DNA from: Saccharomyces paradoxus
Lineage: Eukaryota > Ascomycota > Saccharomycetes > Saccharomycetales > Saccharomycetaceae
Reading direction: 5' to 3'
Length of the DNA stretch: 64,000 nt
Assembly: GCF_002079055.1 (NCBI RefSeq)
Contig: NC_047494.1
Location: 124,001-188,000 of the forward strand
Below the pieces are notes generated by a model, which ran no database searches, was not told the origin of the DNA, and saw only the letters and a program-made list of their open reading frames with translations. A program made the position numbers and the translations under genes. This document shows positions 50,630-58,949 of the stretch, one piece after another; the first letter of the stretch is position 1, and every line of letters starts with the position of its first letter.

Positions 50630-51139
50630 TTACAAGGCATTGATATGGACTTCAGAAGAAGGCTTGATGACAGTCTCGATCAAAATCTTGACGACGTCAT
50701 TTTTTTTCTTTTCTGCAATTTTCTTAATCTCAGCTAATTCACCTTGCACACCAGCTTCAGCTTTCTTTTCTAATTCACCAACACCACCGGCATTTTTTTG
50801 TTCGAACTCCTTCAATTCCTTATCTTTTTGAATTTTGTATGAGTCGATTTCCTTGGCTGCATCAGTCTTGGCTTGCTTCAACTTATCTTGTCTGTACTTT
50901 CTGGCCTTTGATACTATTTCGTGGGCCTCTTTTTCAGCTTGTAGTAGGGTGGCAATTCCGTTTTTTTGCGACTAAAGAGAATATTATACCACTATGAGCA
51001 ACAATGAAAAACCAATACCTTTGTCACGAGGTACCAGTCCAACAAGAGAGCACAGTTTTAAAAAAAAAGGTTTTCATGTTAGTAAGAACTTTTGTTCAGA
51101 AACAGAAGTTTTGACATGTAATGTAATAGCACATACCAT
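50630..51139 (-). CDS. VMA10: V-ATPase V1 subunit G (Vma10), ATG-only first exon
   Basis: Vma10 is the 114-residue peripheral-stalk subunit of the vacuolar proton pump. Exon 1 is only the ATG at 51137-51139; the donor GTATGT follows directly (51131-51136), a TACTAAC branch site lies at 51078-51084, and the acceptor TTTAG ends at 50972. Exon 2 (50630-50971) starts SQKNGIATLLQAEKEAHE. The intron is 165 nt. The protein is one long charged helix, as expected for subunit G. Note the long branch-to-acceptor spacing of about 105 nt. Confidence 0.95.
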
Positions 51140-51325
51140 TCTGCTTTGTATATCTGTACACTCTTTGAAGGTTGCAGGAAAAAAAAAACTGTATTGTTTA
51201 AGGTATGATTGCTTTATCTATCACGCTCCCTTTTAGAGATGAAATTTTTGATATCCACGGCAGGGTAACCACCTGAAAAAAAATTCATGACAATAATAGT
51301 ATATATCGATTTCATATTCTATCAG

Positions 51326-51365
51326 ATGAGATGAGATGGGAACCCAGTTAACGGGGGGCGTGTAG
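51326..51365 (+). other. Three stacked short upstream frames before BCD1
   Basis: A GATGAGATGAGATG repeat places three ATGs at 51326, 51331 and 51336, each in a different frame; all three stop before the BCD1 ATG at 51378. Their effect depends on the transcript start, which cannot be read here. Confidence 0.35.
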
Positions 51366-51377
51366 CAATTTGCAAGC

Positions 51378-52487
51378 ATGACGACGGTATTGTGTGATGT
51401 ATGCGGAATAAAAGAGTTCAAGTACAAGTGTCCAAGATGTCTGGTGCAAACCTGCTCCCTGGAATGCTCAAAGAAGCATAAGACGAGGGACAATTGTTCA
51501 GGTCAAACACATGATCCGAAGGAGTATATATCGAGTGAGGCATTGAAACAGGCGGACGATGAGGAACACGAACGAAATACGTATGTGCAGAGAGACTACA
51601 ACTATTTGACACAGTTGAAGCGAATGGTGAATGTGCAGAAGATGGATGCTAGAATGAAGAACAAGCGAGTTCTAGGGCCTGCGGGCCATAACGCCAATTT
51701 GAAAAGGAGAAGATACGATATGGGTGAGGGCGATTGTGATAGCACGGAGTGTCAGAGGATAATCAGAAGGGGGGTGAACTGTTTGATGCTGCCTAAGGGG
51801 ATGCAGCGATCGTCGCAAAACAGAAGCAAATGGGACAAGACAATGGACCTGTTTGTATGGAGCGTGGAGTGGATTCTGTGTCCTATGCAAGAACAGGGCG
51901 AGAAGAAGGAGGTTTTCAAACATGTCAGTCACCGGATCAAAGAGACAGACTTTTTGGTGCAAGGGATGGGCAAGAACGTTTTCCAAAAATGCTGTGAATT
52001 CTATCACTTGGCTGGAACAAACTCTTGCGAAGAGGGCGAAGATGGTTCAGAGACCAAAGAAGAAAGAACGCAGATCCTGCAGAAGAGTGGACTCAAATTC
52101 TACACGAAATCGTTTCCTTACAATACCACGCATATAATGGATTCCAAAAAACTGGTGGAATTGACGATTCATGAGAAATGCATTGGAGAATTGTTGAAAA
52201 ACACTACAGTGATCGAGTTCCCCACGATATTCATTGCCATGACGGAGGCCGACCTACCAGAGGGCTACAAGGTGCTGCATCAAGAACCACGCCAAGTGGA
52301 GCATACAAACACACTGAACAAGTTCATCGACGATGTAAGGGAGGAGGAAGACGCTGAAGAGGACTCCCAACCAACAGAGGAGCCTGTGAAGAAGGAAGCA
52401 CCAAACGCCAGTAATAATAGTGACAGTGACAGCGACAGTGATGACGACTACAATCCGGGCTTATCCATGGATTTCCTCACCGCATGA
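51378..52487 (+). CDS. BCD1: Box C/D snoRNA accumulation protein Bcd1
   Basis: Bcd1 is an essential zinc-finger HIT protein needed for box C/D snoRNP assembly. The 369-residue protein opens with the zf-HIT domain (about 5-45: CDVCGIKEFKYKCPRC then CSLECSKKHK and a final Cys), followed by a conserved helical region and a Ser/Asp-rich acidic C-terminus (SDSDSDSDDDYNPG). It is three residues longer than I recall for S. cerevisiae (366), probably in the acidic tail. Together with PIH1 in this window it belongs to snoRNP biogenesis. It converges on SRB2 with 90 bases between. Confidence 0.95.
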   Translation: MTTVLCDVCGIKEFKYKCPRCLVQTCSLECSKKHKTRDNCSGQTHDPKEYISSEALKQADDEEHERNTYVQRDYNYLTQLKRMVNVQKMDARMKNKRVLGPAGHNANLKRRRYDMGEGDCDSTECQRIIRRGVNCLMLPKGMQRSSQNRSKWDKTMDLFVWSVEWILCPMQEQGEKKEVFKHVSHRIKETDFLVQGMGKNVFQKCCEFYHLAGTNSCEEGEDGSETKEERTQILQKSGLKFYTKSFPYNTTHIMDSKKLVELTIHEKCIGELLKNTTVIEFPTIFIAMTEADLPEGYKVLHQEPRQVEHTNTLNKFIDDVREEEDAEEDSQPTEEPVKKEAPNASNNSDSDSDSDDDYNPGLSMDFLTA

Positions 52488-52577
52488 ACCAAGATACGTA
52501 AGATTAAAGATTACTATTTAAATTATCCATACGTATAGATCACAATATACAGAATAAAAAGAAAATATTCATCGGAA

Positions 52578-53309
52578 TTACAGTTCTAGGGCGCGAACGT
52601 ACTGGTATGCCAAATCACAGATTTCATTGTGTGAGTCCGGCCCCAATGAGTCGGATGAAGTTTTGTAATCTTTGGCCCGGATTTCAACTAGATGCGCTTC
52701 AATGCCTGCGATCTTGGCCTCAAACTTGCCCGCTTTGTCTGCCTGCAGTTCTATCAGCAGACCCTTGAACCCGGTGGAGGAGAAGAGGTTAACGAGTCGC
52801 ACGGTGAGCCCGTCCAAGATCAACGTTTCGCCGGCATCGCCCTTGATAAGCTGCCTCTGCATCCAGATGTTTGACAGCTTGGACGACAAGATGGTGTCAA
52901 TGGACTCAGGAACACCCGTAGACGAGCCATTGAACACCAGCGCCGGAGGAATATCCGCTGCTGCTGCAGTGGTCACCATGGCGGAGTTGTCCTTGATCAC
53001 CACGGTCTGCCGGCCATGATGGTGAAACGTTATCGAGCACATGAGCTTGGAAACGTCGGCGGGCAGATTCTTGATAGAGCACCGGTACGTCCGGAAGTCT
53101 ATAGACCAAGGGTCTCGCACGGACAGGATACTGTTCGACAGAGCATCCTTTAGTTCCGTTAGTGTAGCGGGAGTGGCTTTTTCCACAAATATAACGCTAT
53201 ATACATAAAAAAAAAAAACCGATATGTTAGCAACGGATGATTCAATTGAAGAGATTTAGGGCCTGGCTGAAGAAGGAGGTCCCACCTTTACATACGCTGA
53301 TTTTCCCAT
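52578..53309 (-). CDS. SRB2: Mediator subunit Med20/Srb2, one intron
   Basis: Srb2 is a head-module subunit of the RNA polymerase II Mediator. Exon 1 is 53296-53309 (14 nt, MGKSA partly), exon 2 is 52578-53196, and the 99-nt intron has donor GTATGT (53290-53295), a variant branch site TGCTAAC (53226-53232) and acceptor TATAG ending at 53197. The spliced protein is 210 residues, as in S. cerevisiae. Conserved segments include DPWSIDFRTYRCS and LLIELQADKAG. Base composition is GC-richer than most of the window. It converges on BCD1. Confidence 0.95.
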
Positions 53310-53988
53310 GATGGATTGCTACTGTGCTTTTGAGCGGCGAGATACAAGATTTGCTCTTTCAGTAAAATTTCACTTTAGGCATCACACCGCGTACTGCCAT
53401 ACAAAAGCATAAGAAAACACAAGAACATACACAACGATAAAATCACGCGGGGACAGGGCCAATCCACTCGCCCCTTCCTTCGCTAAATCGCACTTGCTCA
53501 TGCGCACTACCTATCTATGTACCTATGTATCCATATCTACGCCTGCAAACGCAGATTGCTCGTCCTCAGCCTCTATACGTACGAGCCAAACCCTTGCTCC
53601 CAGTACAGATAACGCATGCAAAACTCAAAAAGATGGCACATCTGGGATGACAAGGGAGAGTAGACTCTACCGAACGTCACCGCTGGTAACATGCAGCCAT
53701 CACTACATAGTAGCATCATACTGCCACGATCATAGTTCACGAAGCATCACGTGTGTGCTCGTTTAGCGGTCAACCCGCTATTGTTCTCCAGCCAGTTTTT
53801 ATCGTTTTGCATTTTTTTTCGGGCTGCTTTTCGTTCTTCGAGGACAAACGCACCTGCAAAGCTCAGCGCGAGGTTATATATATAGTATAATATGGTGAAG
53901 AGTGTAGCGTAACTTTGTGCTTCGGTAGTGATCACCGCTACGCTAGACAACGACCGCACTTTTCAAGTGATCTACTGCTGCAAATATC
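53310..53988. promoter_or_regulatory. Divergent promoter region of SRB2 and NCP1
   Basis: A 679-base gap. It holds a CACGTG E-box at 53748-53753 and a TATATATA element at about 53874-53883 upstream of NCP1. A 90-codon frame at 53494 has no family features. No RNA gene recognised. Confidence 0.6.
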
Positions 53989-56064
53989 ATGCCGTTTGGA
54001 ATAGACAACACCGACTTTACTGTCCTGGCGGGGCTAGTGCTTGCCGTGCTACTGTACGTAAAGAGAAACTCCATCAAGGAACTGCTGATGTCCGATGACG
54101 GCGATATCACAGCCGTTAGCTCGGGAAACAGAGACATTGCTCAGGTAGTGACTGAGAACAACAAAAACTACCTGGTATTGTATGCGTCGCAGACTGGGAC
54201 TGCCGAGGATTACGCTAAGAAGTTTTCCAAGGAGCTGGTGGCCAAGTTCAACCTAAACGTTATGTGCGCAGATGTTGAAAACTATGACTTTGAGTCGCTA
54301 AATGACGTGCCCGTCATTGTCTCAATCTTTATCTCTACATATGGTGAAGGTGACTTCCCCGACGGGGCGGTCAACTTTGAAGACTTTATTTGTAATGCCG
54401 AAGCGGGTGCACTATCGAACCTGAGGTATAACATGTTTGGTCTGGGAAACTCTACTTACGAATTCTTTAATGGTGCCGCCAAGAAGGCCGAGAAGAATCT
54501 CTCCGCCGCAGGCGCTACCAGACTAGGTAAGCTCGGTGAAGCCGATGATGGTGCAGGAACCACGGATGAAGACTACATGGCCTGGAAGGACTCCATCCTG
54601 GAGGTTTTGAAAGACGAGCTGCATTTAGATGAACAAGAGGCCAAGTTTACGTCTCAATTCCAATACTCTGTGTTGGAAACAATCACCGACTCCGTGTCGC
54701 TTGGTGAACCCTCTGTACACTATTTGCCCTCGCATGAATTGAACCGCAATGCGGACGGCATTCAATTGGGTCCCTTCGATTTGTCTCAGCCTTTCATTGC
54801 TCCCATCGTTAAATCTCGCGAACTGTTCTCTTCGAATGATCGTAACTGCATCCACTCTGAATTTGACTTGTCTGGCTCTAACATTAAATACTCCACTGGT
54901 GATCATCTTGCTGTTTGGCCCTCCAACCCATTGGAGAAAGTCGAACAGTTCTTATCCATATTCAACTTGGACCCTGAAACCATTTTTGACTTGAAGCCAT
55001 TGGACCCCACCGTTAAAGTGCCCTTCCCAACACCAACTACTATCGGTGCCGCTATTAAACACTATCTGGAAATTACAGGACCTGTGTCGAGACAACTGTT
55101 TTCGTCTTTGATTCAGTTCGCCCCCAACGCTGACGTCAAGGATAAATTGACGTTGCTATCCAAGGACAAGGACCAATTCGCCGTCGAGATAACCTCCAAG
55201 TATTTCAACATTGCAGACGCTTTGCATTATTTGTCTGATGGCGTCAAATGGGACACTGTCCCCGTGCAATTCTTGGTCGAATCCGTTCCCCAAATGACTC
55301 CTCGTTACTACTCTATCTCTTCCTCTTCTCTAACTGAAAAACAAACTGTTCATGTTACCTCCATTGTGGAAAACTTTCCTAACCCAGAATTGCCCGATGC
55401 TCCTCCGGTTGTTGGTGTTACCACTAACTTATTGAGAAACATTCAATTGGCTCAAAACAACGTTAACATTGCCGAAACCAATCTACCTGTTCACTATGAT
55501 TTAAACGGTCCACGTAATCTACTCGCCAATTACAAATTGCCCGTTCACGTTCGTCGTTCCAATTTCAGATTGCCTTCCAACCCTTCCACTCCAGTTATCA
55601 TGATTGGCCCAGGTACCGGTGTAGCCCCATTCCGTGGGTTTATCAGAGAGCGTGTTGCATTCCTCGAATCACAAAAGAAGGGCGGTAATAACGTTTCACT
55701 AGGTAAACATCTGTTGTTTTATGGATCTCGTAACACTGATGATTTCCTGTACCAGGACGAATGGCCCGAATACGCTAAGAAATTGGACGGCTCATTCGAA
55801 ATGGTCGTGGCTCATTCCAGGTTACCCAACACCAAAAAAGTTTATGTTCAAGACAAATTAAAGGATTGCGAAGACCAGGTGTTTGAAATGATTAACGACG
55901 GTGCATTCATCTACGTCTGTGGTGATGCAAAGGGTATGGCCAAGGGTGTGTCAACTGCATTGGTTGGCATCTTATCCCGTGGTAAATCCATTTCCACTGA
56001 CGATGCAACAGAGCTAATCAAGATGCTCAAGACTTCAGGCAGATATCAAGAAGATGTTTGGTAG
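53989..56064 (+). CDS. NCP1: NADPH-cytochrome P450 reductase
   Basis: Ncp1 passes electrons from NADPH through FAD and FMN to P450s such as Erg11 in sterol synthesis, at the ER membrane. The 691-residue protein has an N-terminal anchor at about 10-24 (FTVLAGLVLAVLLYV), then a flavodoxin-like FMN domain with ASQTGTAEDYAKKF from about 67. The FAD domain has PRYYSISSSS near 438-447, and the NADPH domain has GPGTGVAPFRG near 539-549. The C-terminal Trp (DVW) stacks on the flavin. The full family length and all motifs are present. Confidence 0.98.
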   Translation: MPFGIDNTDFTVLAGLVLAVLLYVKRNSIKELLMSDDGDITAVSSGNRDIAQVVTENNKNYLVLYASQTGTAEDYAKKFSKELVAKFNLNVMCADVENYDFESLNDVPVIVSIFISTYGEGDFPDGAVNFEDFICNAEAGALSNLRYNMFGLGNSTYEFFNGAAKKAEKNLSAAGATRLGKLGEADDGAGTTDEDYMAWKDSILEVLKDELHLDEQEAKFTSQFQYSVLETITDSVSLGEPSVHYLPSHELNRNADGIQLGPFDLSQPFIAPIVKSRELFSSNDRNCIHSEFDLSGSNIKYSTGDHLAVWPSNPLEKVEQFLSIFNLDPETIFDLKPLDPTVKVPFPTPTTIGAAIKHYLEITGPVSRQLFSSLIQFAPNADVKDKLTLLSKDKDQFAVEITSKYFNIADALHYLSDGVKWDTVPVQFLVESVPQMTPRYYSISSSSLTEKQTVHVTSIVENFPNPELPDAPPVVGVTTNLLRNIQLAQNNVNIAETNLPVHYDLNGPRNLLANYKLPVHVRRSNFRLPSNPSTPVIMIGPGTGVAPFRGFIRERVAFLESQKKGGNNVSLGKHLLFYGSRNTDDFLYQDEWPEYAKKLDGSFEMVVAHSRLPNTKKVYVQDKLKDCEDQVFEMINDGAFIYVCGDAKGMAKGVSTALVGILSRGKSISTDDATELIKMLKTSGRYQEDVW

Positions 56065-56244
56065 TCAGCCCACTGATCAAATCTTTGGCACGGTTGTTCA
56101 ACCACACGATCTGTATCAAAGAAAAATAAGTTAGATAACCAAAAAAAAAAAAAATTACATACTCACTATTAAAAACCATACGCAACTTTTGCTTATACAT
56201 ACGTTTTATCTATATATTCGTGTTTCTGCCACGTTCTTTTTTAT

Positions 56245-56985
56245 TCAGTCCCTTGTCAAAGGGTTGTCTACTTGAATGACAATACCATTTGCATTGTTCT
56301 TGATCACGGAAACCTGTGTCAAGTCACAAACCACATAGTCCGCACCAGCGTCAAATAAAACACTCTTATCATAGGAAGATGTTATACCCACGGTAATGGC
56401 GCCCATTGACTTACCGGCCTTTATGCCCACGGGCGCATCTTCGAAGACCACGTATTTCAAATCCTGTTTATGAGCTAGTTGCAAATCTTGACGCAATAAA
56501 TCACGAGCTCTTGCATAACCTTCAGGATCCGGCTTACCATTCTTCACATCGAATCCGGTAATGAAAACTTTCGGCTTCCCAACTTTTTTCAGTATTGTCT
56601 CGAACCATGAAAATGCCAAATAAGGAGAACCAGAGGTAACAATGGCCCATTTCCTTTGAGGCAACTTCTTTCCACTGTCGGTGTCTATATCTAAGGATAA
56701 TAACAGATTTTCTGCACCAGGAATAAGGCTCACAGTATCCAAGTAATTATCAGCCATATCCTTTTCTAAAGCAAGAACACCTTTGTTATCGGTATTGTCC
56801 AATTTTGGGAAAAATTTCTTCATCATTTCTTGTGATCTTGCACCATGGGAATGCTTGAATAACTCAACCGGATCGACCCCATGTTGACGACATAGTTTTT
56901 TCCAGGCACTTTCAGCTGCGGTTGTTGTGCTAACAATGGTCCCATCTAGGTCAAAAAGGCAGAGATCTACTGAAAATTGTGGCAT
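56245..56985 (-). CDS. DOG2: 2-deoxyglucose-6-phosphate phosphatase Dog2
   Basis: Dog2 is a HAD-family sugar-phosphate phosphatase giving resistance to 2-deoxyglucose. The 246-residue protein has the nucleophile motif DLDGT at 12-16, motif II TSGS at about 117-120, motif III Lys in the DVKNGKPDPEG segment, and acidic motif FEDAPVGIKAG. It is tandem with DOG1; residues 81-246 are identical between the two apart from position 112 (K here, N in Dog1), while the first 80 differ at 18 sites. This one starts MPQFSVDLCL, matching my memory of S. cerevisiae Dog2. Confidence 0.96.
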   Translation of the reverse strand: MPQFSVDLCLFDLDGTIVSTTTAAESAWKKLCRQHGVDPVELFKHSHGARSQEMMKKFFPKLDNTDNKGVLALEKDMADNYLDTVSLIPGAENLLLSLDIDTDSGKKLPQRKWAIVTSGSPYLAFSWFETILKKVGKPKVFITGFDVKNGKPDPEGYARARDLLRQDLQLAHKQDLKYVVFEDAPVGIKAGKSMGAITVGITSSYDKSVLFDAGADYVVCDLTQVSVIKNNANGIVIQVDNPLTRD

Positions 56986-57467
56986 TTTTGGTGTATTTTT
57001 ATTTATATAACAGTAAACTTATCGATAATATGTGTGCTACCACTAGATTGAATAGCAATACTTTTAGCCTTCTTTTCAACACTTGTTCTCATTAAAAGAA
57101 GATGTTGCCAGCGCATTTTAAGTTTTTGAAAAATCCTCGAGAATTCGACCCCTTCCCCACAATTAAAAATAATGACGGAATACAGTCAGTCCACGGAACT
57201 ATTCTCTATGAGGTAAAAAGGCCATTGCGTTGTTTTTATCGCCGGAAGCAAAAGTGGTCAAAAAGAATAAGACAAGACTGAAAACAATGGATTTAAAGGA
57301 AATGCAGTTGACGTAAGAGTCCTGCATTAAAGAAGATTAAGATACAGCCATCTTCGAAGGAAATCCTAAAAAATCTTGCCTACTCAGTAAATAAAAAACC
57401 ATAAGCAACTTTTGCTTCTACATACGTTTTATCTATATATTCGTGTTTCCGTCACGTTCTTTTTTAT
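56986..57467 (-). promoter_or_regulatory. DOG2 promoter region / DOG1 3' flank
   Basis: The 482-base spacer between the tandem phosphatase genes. A CCCCT stress-response element candidate lies at 57149-57153. The part next to DOG1 (about 57385-57467) is a near copy of the sequence just downstream of DOG2 (about 56160-56244), showing that the duplicated block extends past the stop codons. Confidence 0.65.
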
Positions 57468-58208
57468 TCAGTCCCTTGTCAAAGGGTTGTCTACTTGAAT
57501 GACAATACCATTTGCATTGTTCTTGATCACGGAAACCTGTGTCAAGTCACAAACCACATAGTCCGCACCAGCGTCAAATAAAACACTCTTATCATAGGAA
57601 GATGTTATACCCACGGTAATGGCGCCCATTGATTTACCGGCCTTTATGCCCACGGGCGCATCTTCGAAGACCACGTATTTCAAATCCTGTTTATGAGCTA
57701 GTTGCAAATCTTGACGCAATAAATCACGAGCTCTTGCATAACCTTCAGGATCCGGCTTACCATTCTTCACATCGAATCCGGTAATGAAAACTTTAGGCTT
57801 CCCAACTTTTTTCAGTATTGTCTCGAACCATGAAAATGCCAAATAAGGAGAACCAGAGGTAACAATGGCCCAGTTCCTTTGAGGCAACTTCTTTCCACTG
57901 TCGGTGTCTATATCTAAGGATAATAACAGATTTTCTGCACCAGGAATAAGGCTCACAGTATCCAAGTAACTATGAGCAATATCCTTTTCTAGGGCAAGAA
58001 CACCTTTGTTGTCTGTATCATCTAGTTTTGGGAAAAATCTCTTCAACACCTCTTGCGTTCTTGCACCATGAGAATGTTTGAATAACTCAGACGGATTAAC
58101 TCCATATTCGCGACACAACTTTTTCCAGGCTTTCTCTGCAGCCACTGTTGTACTCACTATAGTACCATCAAGGTCGAAAAGGCATATATCTGCTGAAAAT
58201 AGTGCCAT
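57468..58208 (-). CDS. DOG1: 2-deoxyglucose-6-phosphate phosphatase Dog1
   Basis: This 246-residue HAD phosphatase is the tandem twin of Dog2. It has the DLDGT nucleophile motif at 12-16, TSGS, KPDPEG and FEDAPVGIKAG. The N-terminal 80 residues (MALFSADICL start) carry the paralogue-specific differences, whereas the rest is almost identical to Dog2, the mark of recent gene conversion. Substrates known for the family are 2-deoxyglucose-6-phosphate and related sugar phosphates. Confidence 0.96.
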   Translation of the reverse strand: MALFSADICLFDLDGTIVSTTVAAEKAWKKLCREYGVNPSELFKHSHGARTQEVLKRFFPKLDDTDNKGVLALEKDIAHSYLDTVSLIPGAENLLLSLDIDTDSGKKLPQRNWAIVTSGSPYLAFSWFETILKKVGKPKVFITGFDVKNGKPDPEGYARARDLLRQDLQLAHKQDLKYVVFEDAPVGIKAGKSMGAITVGITSSYDKSVLFDAGADYVVCDLTQVSVIKNNANGIVIQVDNPLTRD

Positions 58209-58949
58209 TATAATTTGAACTTCTTACTTATGGACAACAAAACCGACTGAACCTATTATAGCGTTACTTCCGACGAACTCATTTTAATTCTTGATGCTGT
58301 CCGTTCTATTTATATAGTTGGATGGTACCACGGCAGCAGAGCTTATAATATCGAAGGTGCAAGCCTCTCTTCCGTGACTAAATGAGCTCGCTTAAAATTC
58401 CGGACTCAACCTCGGAAAGTAGGAATACTCTGACGTGTCTTTATCACGGAACATAACCGTGATTGAAAATTACAAGAAGCCAGAACTACTACAATAATGC
58501 AAAGGATATGCAGAAGAAAGCGTGCTTAGCGGTGCCCAATGGTTATTTCTTCACCGATAAGATGACGATGGAAGAAGAACAAGAGACCCCGACCAAGACA
58601 AATAGATAAACATGATTTCTGATAAGTTTGATCAACGGATCTGTGGTCTGATTTACTTTTCTATAAATGTTGTAACTGATCCCCTTAATTGATATTAGTA
58701 AGAACCCCAGGACCCTTGGTTTAGTCACTAACTTTTTGTTCCTTTCGCGCGTCGTTAAGAAAGAAAAAGTTCTAAAATGTATCATAAACGACAGCAACTT
58801 CGAGAAAGTACATTGAAGGGAAATCACTCGGCAGCGCCCTCATAGCTTTACCACAGGTTAAGTTCAAGCGTTTTAAGTGCTCGCCAGTTAAAGTATAGAA
58901 AGTTTTTTTGTTGGAAGAACGATAGACAAGCGGTAAAAGTGGATGAGCA
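58209..58949. promoter_or_regulatory. Divergent promoter region of DOG1 and YHR045W
   Basis: A 741-base gap with no supportable gene. It holds a TATATAG element at about 58311-58317 upstream of DOG1 and a CCCCT motif near 58681. An out-of-frame ATG at 58943 lies seven bases before the YHR045W start. Confidence 0.55.

Noticed and set aside
50994-51236. 80-codon plus-strand frame across the VMA10 intron
   Set aside because: It is antisense to the VMA10 intron and first exon and carries no domain.
53494-53766. 90-codon frame between SRB2 and NCP1
   Set aside because: Low-complexity Ser/Thr/Cys-rich translation with no recognisable domain; it lies in the promoter region of NCP1.
53892-53912. 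Six-codon upstream frame before NCP1
   Set aside because: It lies only about 10-15 bases past the TATA element, so it is most likely upstream of the transcript start.
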